A stretch of 64,000 nt of DNA, taken from the NCBI RefSeq assembly GCF_000019805.1, contig NC_010525.1:1705824-1769823 (forward strand). The letters run 5' to 3'. This document shows, piece after piece, positions 16,979 to 24,867 of this stretch (the first letter of the stretch is position 1; the number at the start of each line of letters is the position of its first letter). The notes under the pieces are model-generated. The model made no database searches. It was given only the letters and a program-made list of their open reading frames with translations, and had not been told where the DNA came from. The position numbers and the translations under genes were made by a program. This stretch comes from Pyrobaculum neutrophilum V24Sta (lineage in GTDB: Archaea; Thermoproteota; Thermoprotei; Thermoproteales; Thermoproteaceae).

Positions 16979-17409
16979 ATTCTCCTCCTCAGCTCCTCCC
17001 TCAGATCTACCTCCACGCCTACTTTCGCCGCGCCGAGGATCTCCGCCAGGCGGCACGCGTCGCCGCACGGCCTACAGCAAGCGAGCGCAACCTCTTCGCC
17101 GCATTCCACTTCGCCGTCTCTACAGATGAGCTCGCTTAGGTAGGCCCAAGCCTTCTCCAGAAGGGGCCCCCTGGGCGTTTTTCTCTCAAAGGCGAGTGAG
17201 TTGGCTATCCCGTAGAGGTCCGTAATGTATAGCACAGACCTAGCGCTGAGCCTCGACGCCAGCGATGAGAGACACGGCAAAGTGCGGGGTTCCACGTTGC
17301 CGCCGCAGAGCGCCATGATCTCCCTAAATTTCTTCAGCGTCTCCTCGTCTGCCTCCACGTAAGCCAAGAGGCCTCTTCTCCAATCGACAAGCGCCGCGCC
17401 CCTCCTCAT
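16975..17409 (-). CDS. Hypothetical cysteine-rich protein (144 aa)
   Basis: The family is not recognised. After MRRGAALVDWRRGLLAYVEA it holds ten cysteines, including CRDGEVECGEE and ALACCRPCGDACRLAE near the C-terminus, suggestive of a metal site. The ATG at 17409 was chosen because the TTTTTATAAAT box at 17427-17437 lies 22-24 bases upstream; a longer frame to 17514 would overlap the zinc-finger gene. It overlaps the radical SAM gene by 4 bases at the 3' ends. Confidence 0.58.
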   Translation of the reverse strand: MRRGAALVDWRRGLLAYVEADEETLKKFREIMALCGGNVEPRTLPCLSSLASRLSARSVLYITDLYGIANSLAFERKTPRGPLLEKAWAYLSELICRDGEVECGEEVALACCRPCGDACRLAEILGAAKVGVEVDLREELRRRI

Positions 17410-17426
17410 CTGGACAGAGTATGGAG

Positions 17427-17437
17427 TTTTATAAATG
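17427..17437. promoter_or_regulatory. Shared TATA box between divergent genes
   Basis: TTTTTATAAAT sits 22-25 bases from both the minus-strand ATG at 17409 and the plus-strand ATG at 17456. It is the only A+T-rich tract in the 46-base gap, so it probably nucleates transcription in both directions. Confidence 0.5.
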
Positions 17438-17455
17438 GGTTTCTTTCCAAGGGCC

Positions 17456-17770
17456 ATGGCGGCGGAGATGTGTTTTGCATGTACCGAACAGGGATACGCC
17501 AAGCCGGCCACCAAGGTGGTGTGTTCAGTGTGTAAGAAGGAGGTCAGCTGGAGGGAGGCCGTAGCCCACTACATGGGGCATGGAAAGAAGAGCGGTAACG
17601 ACGTAATATGCCCCATATGTAATACGAAGGTCAAGGGGCAGGAGTTCAGGAGCCACGTGAGGAGGCACTTCGCCGTGAGGAGAGGAGCCTCCTATTTATG
17701 CGGCATATGCGGCAAGAGCTTCCTCACGCTTAAGTCTCTGCTTGTCCACTTGATGAAGACCCACGAGTGA
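17456..17770 (+). CDS. C2H2-type zinc-finger protein (104 aa)
   Basis: The sequence has repeated zinc-finger units: CSVCKKEVSWREAVAHYMGH, CPICNTKVKGQEFRSHVRRH and CGICGKSFLTLKSLLVHLMK followed by TH. Each has CxxC and then a histidine pair, the classical C2H2 pattern that is rare but present in archaea. An additional N-terminal CFAC may not bind zinc. It is likely to bind nucleic acid or protein. The ATG at 17456 matches the TATA spacing better than the ATG at 17435. The stop overlaps the start of carS. Confidence 0.75.
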   Translation: MAAEMCFACTEQGYAKPATKVVCSVCKKEVSWREAVAHYMGHGKKSGNDVICPICNTKVKGQEFRSHVRRHFAVRRGASYLCGICGKSFLTLKSLLVHLMKTHE

Positions 17771-18264
17771 TGGATATAGCCCAGTTTTTTCTACTCATCT
17801 GGCCGCCGTATGTGGCAAACGGAGCCGCGGTTTTTGCCGGGAGGCTTAGGTGGAGGCACCCCATCGACTTCGGGAGGAGCTTTGTAGACGGGAGGCGGAT
17901 CTTCGGCGATGGGAAAACCTTCGAGGGCTTTCTCATCGGCGTGGCGGCAGGCACCCTGCTTGGATACGCCCCAAACCTGGCCTATCGGTACCTATCCCCT
18001 ATAGACGCCCTTGTTCTATCGGCGGCGGCGCTCCTCGGCGACCTAGTCGGCGCCTTCGTGAAGAGGAGGCTCTGCATGCCCAGGGGCCACCCGGCGTTCC
18101 CCCTAGACCAGCTGGACTTCATACTGACCGCCATCGCCGTATATAGCCTGTACAGAGATGTGCCTCTGGCATACATAGCGGCCGCCGCAGTCGTTACGCC
18201 TCTTATACACAGAGCTACAAACTACGTCGCCTACCTCCTCGGGCTGAAGAGGGAGCCTTGGTAG
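17770..18264 (+). CDS. carS: CDP-archaeol synthase
   Basis: This 164-residue integral membrane enzyme transfers CMP from CTP to digeranylgeranylglyceryl phosphate in archaeal phospholipid synthesis. The CDP-alcohol-synthase-like signatures are GDGKTFEGFLIGV, ALLGDLVGAFVKRRL and RGHPAFPLDQLDF; about five hydrophobic helices surround them. Length matches archaeal CarS (about 165-180). The ATG overlaps the stop of the zinc-finger gene; a GTG one codon earlier is also possible. Confidence 0.9.
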   Translation: MDIAQFFLLIWPPYVANGAAVFAGRLRWRHPIDFGRSFVDGRRIFGDGKTFEGFLIGVAAGTLLGYAPNLAYRYLSPIDALVLSAAALLGDLVGAFVKRRLCMPRGHPAFPLDQLDFILTAIAVYSLYRDVPLAYIAAAAVVTPLIHRATNYVAYLLGLKREPW

Positions 18265-18294
18265 AGATTTTTAAACAGCCTTTTCCTCCACAGT

Positions 18295-18585
18295 ATGCAC
18301 ATAGTAATTGGAGATAGGTCGACGGTGGCTTTGTTTAAGCTTATGGGGTTTGAGGGGAGGACTATAGAGGACGCCGAGGAGGCGCTTAGGTTTGTCACAA
18401 CGCATCTAGACATGTACGACGTGATCTTCATCACCTCTAAGATAGCCAAGGCCATCAAGAAAGACCTCGACGAGCTTAGGATGAGAAACCCGCGTAAGCT
18501 CCTCGTGGAGGTCCCCAGCGTAGATGAGGGGATGGAGCGGGAGGTCAACTACCTCCAGATAGTGAGGCAGATCCTCGGAGGATAA
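18295..18585 (+). CDS. atpF: A-type ATP synthase subunit F
   Basis: This 96-residue protein begins HIVIGDRSTVALFKLMGF and contains YDVIFITSKIAKAIKKD and LLVEVPSVD, the fold and order of V/A-ATPase subunit F, a central-stalk protein. Length is as expected (about 100). It has its own TTTTTAAAC box at about 18269-18277 and is followed by subunits E and A. Confidence 0.9.
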   Translation: MHIVIGDRSTVALFKLMGFEGRTIEDAEEALRFVTTHLDMYDVIFITSKIAKAIKKDLDELRMRNPRKLLVEVPSVDEGMEREVNYLQIVRQILGG

Positions 18586-18613
18586 TTTATAAAGCCTTTG
18601 ATGAAAGAGCCAT

Positions 18614-19186
18614 ATGTCTCTATTTGAAGACTTGATTAATTCTAAGATTAGAGAGCTGGAAGATCTGAAGAGGAACCTCTTGGTAAACATAGAGACAAAT
18701 ATCAGGAGGGAGGCAGACGCCGCCTTGAGCAAGTTTTCCGCACAGTTGGCCAACGTAGAAAGCGAGGCTACCCTAGAGCGGGAGCGCATTATATACAACG
18801 CCGTTGTGGAGGCTAGGAGAAAGATTGCGGAGGTCTACGACCAGATGCTTAAGGATCTGGTAAACGCCGTGTATGAGGAGGTGGATAAGATGAGGGGGGC
18901 CGAGAGATATGTAAAATTTTTGACCTCCCTTCTAGAGACAGCCGAGAAGTATGTACAGACGAAAGACGTGGTGATTTACGCCTCGCCGAAGGACAAGGGC
19001 GTTGTCGAGGCTGTTGCGAGAAACCTAGGCCTTACTGGCATCGTCGCTGAGAAGGACATCCGAGGCGGCGTGGTGGTAACTACGAGAGACGGCTCGATTA
19101 CGGTAGACTACTCCCTGGAGTCTCTAATTGCGAACAAAATAGAAGAGTTAAAACACCTCCTGTACCAGATGACCTATGAGCGGTAG
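18614..19186 (+). CDS. atpE: A-type ATP synthase subunit E
   Basis: This is a 190-residue peripheral-stalk subunit. The N-terminal 80 residues are a long helix ([26 protein letters not shown]-type charged repeat near residue 50) and the C-terminal part is globular with [20 protein letters not shown], a segment conserved in subunit E. An ATTTATAAAG box lies about 24 bases before the ATG. The last codons overlap the ATG of atpA. Confidence 0.9.
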   Translation: MSLFEDLINSKIRELEDLKRNLLVNIETNIRREADAALSKFSAQLANVESEATLERERIIYNAVVEARRKIAEVYDQMLKDLVNAVYEEVDKMRGAERYVKFLTSLLETAEKYVQTKDVVIYASPKDKGVVEAVARNLGLTGIVAEKDIRGGVVVTTRDGSITVDYSLESLIANKIEELKHLLYQMTYER

Positions 19187-20960
19187 AATTGAGTATATAG
19201 CGGGTCCCGTCGTCAAGGCGGATCTCCCCGGCGCGAAGCTCTACGAGCTGGTTTTCGTGGGCGAGATCAAACTCTTCGGCGAGGTGGTGAGAGTACAGGG
19301 CGACAAGGCCTTCATCCAGGTGTATGAAGACACCACAGGCCTGAGGCCCGGCGAGCCCGTTGTGCGGTCGGGCGAGCCGCTGAGCGCTTGGCTGGGGCCA
19401 ACTATCATAGGCAAGATCTACGACGGGGTTCAACGTCCGCTGAAAAACATAGAGGAGATATCCAAAAGCCCGTTTATAGCCCGCGGCATTGGGTACGACC
19501 AAGCGCCTCCGCTTGACCTAAAGGCCGAGTTCGACTTCAAGCCCGCCGTCAAGCCGGGGGAGGAGGTGAGCCCAGGAGACGTGTTGGGCTCTGTGAAGGA
19601 GACCGAGTTGATGACGCACTATATTCTGTATCCGCCTCTGCCCGAGAACGCCCCAGGCGTTGTGGAGTGGGTGGCAGACGGCAAGTACAAAGTCGACGAC
19701 GTAATCGCGAGGATTAAGACCAAGAGGGGCATCGTCGAGGTGAAGATGTGGCATAAGTGGCCCGTGAGAAGGCCTAGGCCGTTTAGGGAGAAGCTACCGC
19801 CTGTGGAGCCTTTAATCACGGGGGTGCGCACCATAGATACCATGTTCCCAATCGCCAAGGGCGGAGCCGCCGCTGTGCCGGGGCCCTTCGGGTCTGGGAA
19901 AACCGTCACGATACGTACGCTCTCTATGTTTGCCCAGAGCAGGTTCATCATCCCCGTCCTATGCGGAGAGCGCGGCAACGAGGCCGCGGACGCTCTACAC
20001 GGCTTGCTTAAGCTGAAGGACCCGACCACCGGCAGATCGCTACTTGAAAGAACCACCATCATCGTGAATACGTCTAATATGCCCGTCGCCGCGAGGGAGG
20101 CCTCCGTCTACATGGGGACAACGCTGGGCGAGTACTTCCGCGACCAAGGCTACGACGTGTTGGTGCTGGCCGACTCCACGTCGCGTTGGGCTGAGGCGAT
20201 GCGCGAGGTGGCTCTACGTATTGGCGAGATGCCGTCGGAGGAGGGCTACCCGGCCTATCTGCCGACAAGGCTCGCGGAGTTCTACGAGAGGGCGGGCCGC
20301 GTCGTCCTCATCGGAAGCAAGGAGCGCGTCGGCTCGCTTACCATCGCGGCCTCTGTGAGCCCGCCAGGCGGCGACTTCACGGAGCCCGTCACCTCCAACA
20401 CGCTACGCTTCATAGGCGCCTTCTGGCCTCTGTCTCCGAGGTTGGCCTACTCCAGGCACTACCCGGCCATAGATTGGCTCGCCGCCTTCTCCCGCTACGT
20501 GGACACCGTTGAGGTGTGGTGGTCGAAGAACATCTCCACCGAGTGGAGGAGGATCAGAGATACCCTCCAGTCGCTCCTCGTGAAAGAGGCTGAGCTACAG
20601 GAGATAGTTAGGATCCTAGGCACGGAGGCCCTCAGCGAGTATGAGAAGCATGTGTTAAACGTGGCCTTCATGATTAGGGAGGGCTTCCTGAAGCAGGACG
20701 CGTTTAACCCGGTGGACACGCCGTCGAGCCCCATTAAACAATTCCTGCTGATGAAGGCCATATATGCCTACTACGAGGAGGGGATGAAGGCCATCGAAGC
20801 CGGCGTTCCCGCCGCCGTGCTTAGAGAGCTGGAGACTGTCAAACGTCTGCCTAGGCTGAGGATGGAGGTCACAAACGACGTAGCCAAGGAGGAGTTGACC
20901 AAGTTCATAGAGTCGCTTGTCTCCGAGATCAGATCGGTTCTGGCGGCTAGGAAACAGTAA
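19176..20960 (+). CDS. atpA: A-type ATP synthase catalytic subunit A
   Basis: This is the 594-residue catalytic subunit. It has the N-terminal beta barrel ([20 protein letters not shown]), the A-subunit-specific non-homologous insert around residues 115-200, and the P-loop GPFGSGKT near residue 236. It also shows [25 protein letters not shown] and the C-terminal helical domain. It hydrolyses or makes ATP coupled to the membrane ion rotor. No intein interrupts the P-loop, a known intein site in other archaea. The start overlaps atpE by 11 bases. Subunits B, D, C, I and K are not in this window. Confidence 0.97.
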   Translation: MSGRIEYIAGPVVKADLPGAKLYELVFVGEIKLFGEVVRVQGDKAFIQVYEDTTGLRPGEPVVRSGEPLSAWLGPTIIGKIYDGVQRPLKNIEEISKSPFIARGIGYDQAPPLDLKAEFDFKPAVKPGEEVSPGDVLGSVKETELMTHYILYPPLPENAPGVVEWVADGKYKVDDVIARIKTKRGIVEVKMWHKWPVRRPRPFREKLPPVEPLITGVRTIDTMFPIAKGGAAAVPGPFGSGKTVTIRTLSMFAQSRFIIPVLCGERGNEAADALHGLLKLKDPTTGRSLLERTTIIVNTSNMPVAAREASVYMGTTLGEYFRDQGYDVLVLADSTSRWAEAMREVALRIGEMPSEEGYPAYLPTRLAEFYERAGRVVLIGSKERVGSLTIAASVSPPGGDFTEPVTSNTLRFIGAFWPLSPRLAYSRHYPAIDWLAAFSRYVDTVEVWWSKNISTEWRRIRDTLQSLLVKEAELQEIVRILGTEALSEYEKHVLNVAFMIREGFLKQDAFNPVDTPSSPIKQFLLMKAIYAYYEEGMKAIEAGVPAAVLRELETVKRLPRLRMEVTNDVAKEELTKFIESLVSEIRSVLAARKQ

Positions 20961-20988
20961 GTTTTTATAGTCGCCCACGTTGCACGTC

Positions 20989-21216
20989 GTGGGCGGGGTT
21001 TCCCTCGGGGTAAAAAACGCCGTTGTTCTTTCCAAGGAGGAGGCCAGAGAGCTGCTTAGGAGGCTGAGGCTGCGGCCTTGGCAACTGCCTTGGATTAGGT
21101 CGAGCGACCCCCTTGTTCAGTCCATAGGCGCAAAGCCGGGCGACGTCATCAAGATAGTGAGGGAGTCGCCTACGGCTGGCGAGTCTGTTATCTACCGCCT
21201 TGTGGTTCCGGGGTGA
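20989..21216 (+). CDS. rpoH: RNA polymerase subunit H (Rpo5)
   Basis: This protein of about 75 residues corresponds to the C-terminal assembly domain of eukaryotic RPB5. It contains [20 protein letters not shown] followed by PWI, and [20 protein letters not shown], both hallmarks. The GTG at 20989 is 24 bases after GTTTTTATAG; a TTG at 20980 would add three residues. It is placed directly before rpoB, the usual archaeal order. Confidence 0.92.
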   Translation: MGGVSLGVKNAVVLSKEEARELLRRLRLRPWQLPWIRSSDPLVQSIGAKPGDVIKIVRESPTAGESVIYRLVVPG

Positions 21217-21313
21217 TGTTTGGAGTCGTTGCCGCTGGCAGAGGCCGGCTCAGCTGTAAGGGGAGGGCAACGCCGTAATTTAAACTTTTTATACTACTAG
21301 ATCCGGGGTGGCG

Positions 21314-24300
21314 ATGGTAGATCTCCTCCCCCTTCCCGTCATCGTAAGTCAGCAGGACGGGAAGTTCCCCACGAGAGACGACAGGTGGGTTCTCGTGGAG
21401 AGGTTTATAAAAGACAAGGGGCTTGCTAACCACCAGATAAAGTCCTTTAACGATTTCTTGGATAAGAAGTTGCCCAAGATAGTGGAGGACTTCAAGGTGG
21501 TTGAGACGGAGATAAAGGGTCTCAAGTTGGTTCTTGAGCGGATTGAGGTGGGGTGGCCCAAGATTAAGGAGAGCGACGGTTCCGAATCCATAATATATCC
21601 CATGGAGGCAAGGTTGCGCAACGCCACGTATTCGGCTCCGCTGTATCTCACCGCGACTCTATACGTCGACGACGAGCCGTATGTCACCGAGACTTTCTAC
21701 ATCGGCGAGTTGCCGATAATGGTTAAGTCGAAGAGGTGTAACCTCACCAGGTTGAGGCCTGGCGAGTATATAAAGAAGTTTGAAGATCCGCAGGACTTCG
21801 GCGGCTACTTCATCATCAACGGGAGCGAGCGGGTGATAATATCCCAGGAGGATCTGGTGGCGGATAGGCCTATCTACGACAGGGGGGATAAGCCCTCTGT
21901 AAAATACATCGCCAAGACGATATCCACAGGCATAGGGTATAGAAGCACGCTGACTGTTGAGCTTAACCGAGACGGCGTTATCTACGTCACCCTTTCCGCG
22001 ATGCCGGTCAAGATACCGTTCCCGATCTACATGAAGGCCCTGGGGCTTGAGACGGACGAAGACGTCGTCAAGGCCGTGTCCGACGACCCGGAGATCCAGA
22101 AGGAGCTTCTGCCGTCTCTCATCGCCGCCAACCAAATAGCGATTACGAGGGAAGACGCCCTAGACTTCATCGGCGGCAAGGTGGCGGTGGGTCAGCCAAA
22201 GCCCATTAGGGTAGAGAAGGCGTATCAGCTCCTCGACAAGTACTTCCTCCCGCATCTGGGCACTACGACCCCCGACGAGAAGAGGCAGCAGGAGATTAGG
22301 CTTAAGAAGGCGTTGATGTTGGGGCAGATCGTAAAGGGCTTGGTCGAGTTGCAACTGGGCCGTAGGAAGCCCGACGATAAAGACCATGTTGCCAACAAGA
22401 GGGTTAGGCTAGTCGGCGATTTGATGACCCAGCTGTTCCGCACCGTCTTAAAACAGTTTCTACAGGAGCTCAAGAGCCAGCTTGAGAAGTACTACGCCAG
22501 GGGGAGGATACCCCACATACAGACGATAGTGAGGCCCGACATCATCACCGAGCGCGTGAGGCAGGCCTTGGCCACCGGCAACTGGGTAGGCGGGAAGACG
22601 GGCGTGTCCCAGATCCTAGACCGCACCAACTACATGTCTACCCTGAGCTACCTCAGGCGGGTGGTGTCGTCGCTGTCTAGGACCCAGCCTCACTTCGAGG
22701 CGCGCGACCTACACCCCACTCAGTGGGGCAGACTGTGCGCCGTGGAGACCCCGGAAGGCCAGAACGTGGGCTTGGTCAAGAACCTGGCGCTACTCGCCGA
22801 GATCACCACCGGGGTAGACGAGGGGGAGGTGGAGCAGTTGCTGTACAACCTGGGCGTGGTGCCTCTGTTGAAGGCCAGGGAGGAGGGCATCCGCGGCGCC
22901 GAAGTCTACATAAACGGCAGATTGATCGGCGTGCATCCAAACCCGGAGGAGCTCGCGAAAACCGTCAGGGGCATGAGGAGGCAGGGGAAGATCAGCGACG
23001 AGATAAACATAGCATACCTAGACGGCTCCGTGTATGTGAACTGCGACGGCGGCCGCATCAGGAGGCCTTTACTCGTCGTCGAGGGCGGGAGGCTCAAGCT
23101 GACGAAGGAGATCGTGGAAAAGGTGAGACGTGGCGACTTGACTTGGGACGACTTGGTCAAGATGGGGGTTATCGAGTACCTAGACGCCGACGAGGAGGAG
23201 AACGCCCACATCGCCGTTGACCCAGACGTCGACCTCAGCAACTACACACATGTGGAGATCGTGCCGTCGTCTATACTCGGCGCCGTGGGCTCCATTATCC
23301 CCTACCTCGAGCACAACCAGTCGCCGCGTAACCAGTACGAAGCAGCTATGGCGAAGCAGTCGCTCGGCCTACCCCAGTCCAACTTCTTGTACAAGCTGGA
23401 CTCGCGGGGCCACATGTTGTACTACCCCGAGAGGCCTATAGTGACCACGCGCGGTTTGGAGCTCGTGGGCTACTCCAGAAGGCCGGCGGGCCAAAACGCG
23501 GTTGTGGCGCTACTCACCTACACGGGCTACAACATAGAGGACGCCGTGATCTTGAACAAGGCCTCTGTGGAGCGCGGCATGTTCCGCTCGGTCTTCTACA
23601 GAACGTACGAGACCGAGGAGCAGAAGTACCCAGGCGGGGAGGAGGACAAGATAGAGATCCCCGACAGCTCCGTCAAGGGCTACAGGGGCCCGGAGGCCTA
23701 CAGCCACCTGGACGAGGATGGAATAGCCCCGCCCGAGGTCTACGTCAGTAGCAACGAGGTCCTGGTGGGGAAGACCTCTCCGCCGAGGTTCTACACAACG
23801 CTGGAGGCCGAGCGTATCTTGAAGGAGAGGAGGGACGCCTCTGTGGCTGTGAGAAGGGGGGAGAAGGGCATCGTGGACAGGGTCATCATTACGGAGTCTC
23901 CAGAGGGCAACAAGCTCGTCAAGGTGAGGTTGAGGGAGCTGAGGGTGCCGGAGCTTGGGGATAAGTTCGCCTCCCGCCACGGGCAGAAGGGGGTCGTGGG
24001 CATGTTGCTTAGGCATGAGGACATGCCGTTTACCGAAGACGGCATCGTGCCCGACATAATAGTCAACCCACACGCGTTGCCGTCGCGTATGACCGTGGCG
24101 CAACTACTCGAGAGCATGGCCGGCAAAGTAGGCGCCTCCCTCGGCGCTTTGGTAGACGCCACAGCCTTCGAGGGGGTGAAGGAGGAGGATCTGAGGAAGC
24201 TGTTGCTTAAGCTCGGCTACAAGTGGGACGGCAAGGAGGTCATGTACAGCGGCATCACCGGCGAGAGGCTGGTGGCCGACATATTCATAGGCGTTGTCTA

Positions 24301-24697
24301 CTACCAGAAGCTACACCACATGGTTGCCGACAAGATCCACGCGAGGGCAAGGGGCCCCGTCCAGATCTTGACTAGGCAGCCGACCGAAGGCCGCTCCCGC
24401 GAGGGCGGTCTGAGGCTTGGCGAAATGGAGAGAGACGTGTTGATAGCCCACGGCGCCTCGGCCCTGCTGTATGAGAGGCTTGTGGAGTCCAGCGACAAAT
24501 ACACCATGTATGTCTGCGAGCTCTGTGGACTACCGGCGTATCTAGACGCCAAGTCAAACAAGCCTAAGTGCCCCATACACGGCGACACAGGCCAATTCGC
24601 CAAGGTGGTTGTGCCCTATGCCTACAAGCTACTTCTACAGGAGCTCATAGCACTTGGGATATATCCAAAGCTGGAGCTCACCGAGGTGTTGGAGTAG
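21314..24697 (+). CDS. rpoB: RNA polymerase subunit B (Rpo2, unsplit)
   Basis: This is the second-largest RNA polymerase subunit, 1127 residues, as a single chain rather than the split B''/B' of many euryarchaea. Recognisable parts include FEARDLHPTQWGRLCAVETP, GYNIEDAVILNKASVERG, GDKFASRHGQKGVVGM, and the C-terminal zinc ribbon CELCGLPAYLDA with a CPIH pair. The ATG at 21314 is 25 bases after CTTTTTATA; a GTG two codons earlier is the alternative. It follows rpoH and precedes rpoA1 with a 170-base gap. Confidence 0.97.
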   Translation: MVDLLPLPVIVSQQDGKFPTRDDRWVLVERFIKDKGLANHQIKSFNDFLDKKLPKIVEDFKVVETEIKGLKLVLERIEVGWPKIKESDGSESIIYPMEARLRNATYSAPLYLTATLYVDDEPYVTETFYIGELPIMVKSKRCNLTRLRPGEYIKKFEDPQDFGGYFIINGSERVIISQEDLVADRPIYDRGDKPSVKYIAKTISTGIGYRSTLTVELNRDGVIYVTLSAMPVKIPFPIYMKALGLETDEDVVKAVSDDPEIQKELLPSLIAANQIAITREDALDFIGGKVAVGQPKPIRVEKAYQLLDKYFLPHLGTTTPDEKRQQEIRLKKALMLGQIVKGLVELQLGRRKPDDKDHVANKRVRLVGDLMTQLFRTVLKQFLQELKSQLEKYYARGRIPHIQTIVRPDIITERVRQALATGNWVGGKTGVSQILDRTNYMSTLSYLRRVVSSLSRTQPHFEARDLHPTQWGRLCAVETPEGQNVGLVKNLALLAEITTGVDEGEVEQLLYNLGVVPLLKAREEGIRGAEVYINGRLIGVHPNPEELAKTVRGMRRQGKISDEINIAYLDGSVYVNCDGGRIRRPLLVVEGGRLKLTKEIVEKVRRGDLTWDDLVKMGVIEYLDADEEENAHIAVDPDVDLSNYTHVEIVPSSILGAVGSIIPYLEHNQSPRNQYEAAMAKQSLGLPQSNFLYKLDSRGHMLYYPERPIVTTRGLELVGYSRRPAGQNAVVALLTYTGYNIEDAVILNKASVERGMFRSVFYRTYETEEQKYPGGEEDKIEIPDSSVKGYRGPEAYSHLDEDGIAPPEVYVSSNEVLVGKTSPPRFYTTLEAERILKERRDASVAVRRGEKGIVDRVIITESPEGNKLVKVRLRELRVPELGDKFASRHGQKGVVGMLLRHEDMPFTEDGIVPDIIVNPHALPSRMTVAQLLESMAGKVGASLGALVDATAFEGVKEEDLRKLLLKLGYKWDGKEVMYSGITGERLVADIFIGVVYYQKLHHMVADKIHARARGPVQILTRQPTEGRSREGGLRLGEMERDVLIAHGASALLYERLVESSDKYTMYVCELCGLPAYLDAKSNKPKCPIHGDTGQFAKVVVPYAYKLLLQELIALGIYPKLELTEVLE

Positions 24698-24718
24698 GGA
24701 CAGTTTTCCTCCTATCTC

Positions 24719-24830
24719 AGAAGAAAACGCCGTCCAACCCCACGCCGCGCCGGGGGATGCCGGCTGGGCGAAGAGAAGCCCCTAGGCGTGAGTCGGCGGT
24801 GGAGAACAATAATCGTAGGGACAAACGGTC
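24719..24830 (+). repeat. Possible relic of an IS605-type right end in the rpoB-rpoA1 gap
   Basis: The 170-base gap between rpoB and rpoA1 contains a segment that in one frame reads NPTPRRGMPAGRREAPR, similar in style to TnpB C-terminal tails. It is followed by CCCCTAGGCG ... CGTAGGG, which can fold into a bulged hairpin, and TAGGGACAAACGGTC at 24816-24830. The same 15 bases occur on the minus strand at 53521-53535 beside the tnpB remnant, preceded there too by a GAGAA...CCCTAGGCG string. A 15-base match alone could be chance in 64 kb; the shared context is what suggests a common right-end family. The rpoA1 TATA box (about 24840-24850) follows. Confidence 0.35.
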
Positions 24831-24867
24831 AGCTAGAATCTTTTTATATTGACTAGTATCTAACGCC

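Noticed and set aside
18598..18640. TTGATGA near the atpE start as a C box
   Set aside because: No D box at the right distance and it lies in the atpE leader and coding start.
19880..19905. Intein at the atpA P-loop
   Set aside because: The reading frame is uninterrupted and the protein has normal length.
24741..24790. Possible structured RNA between rpoB and rpoA1
   Set aside because: Stems such as CACGCC/GGCGTG exist, but no match to SRP RNA, RNase P, C/D or H/ACA motifs was found.
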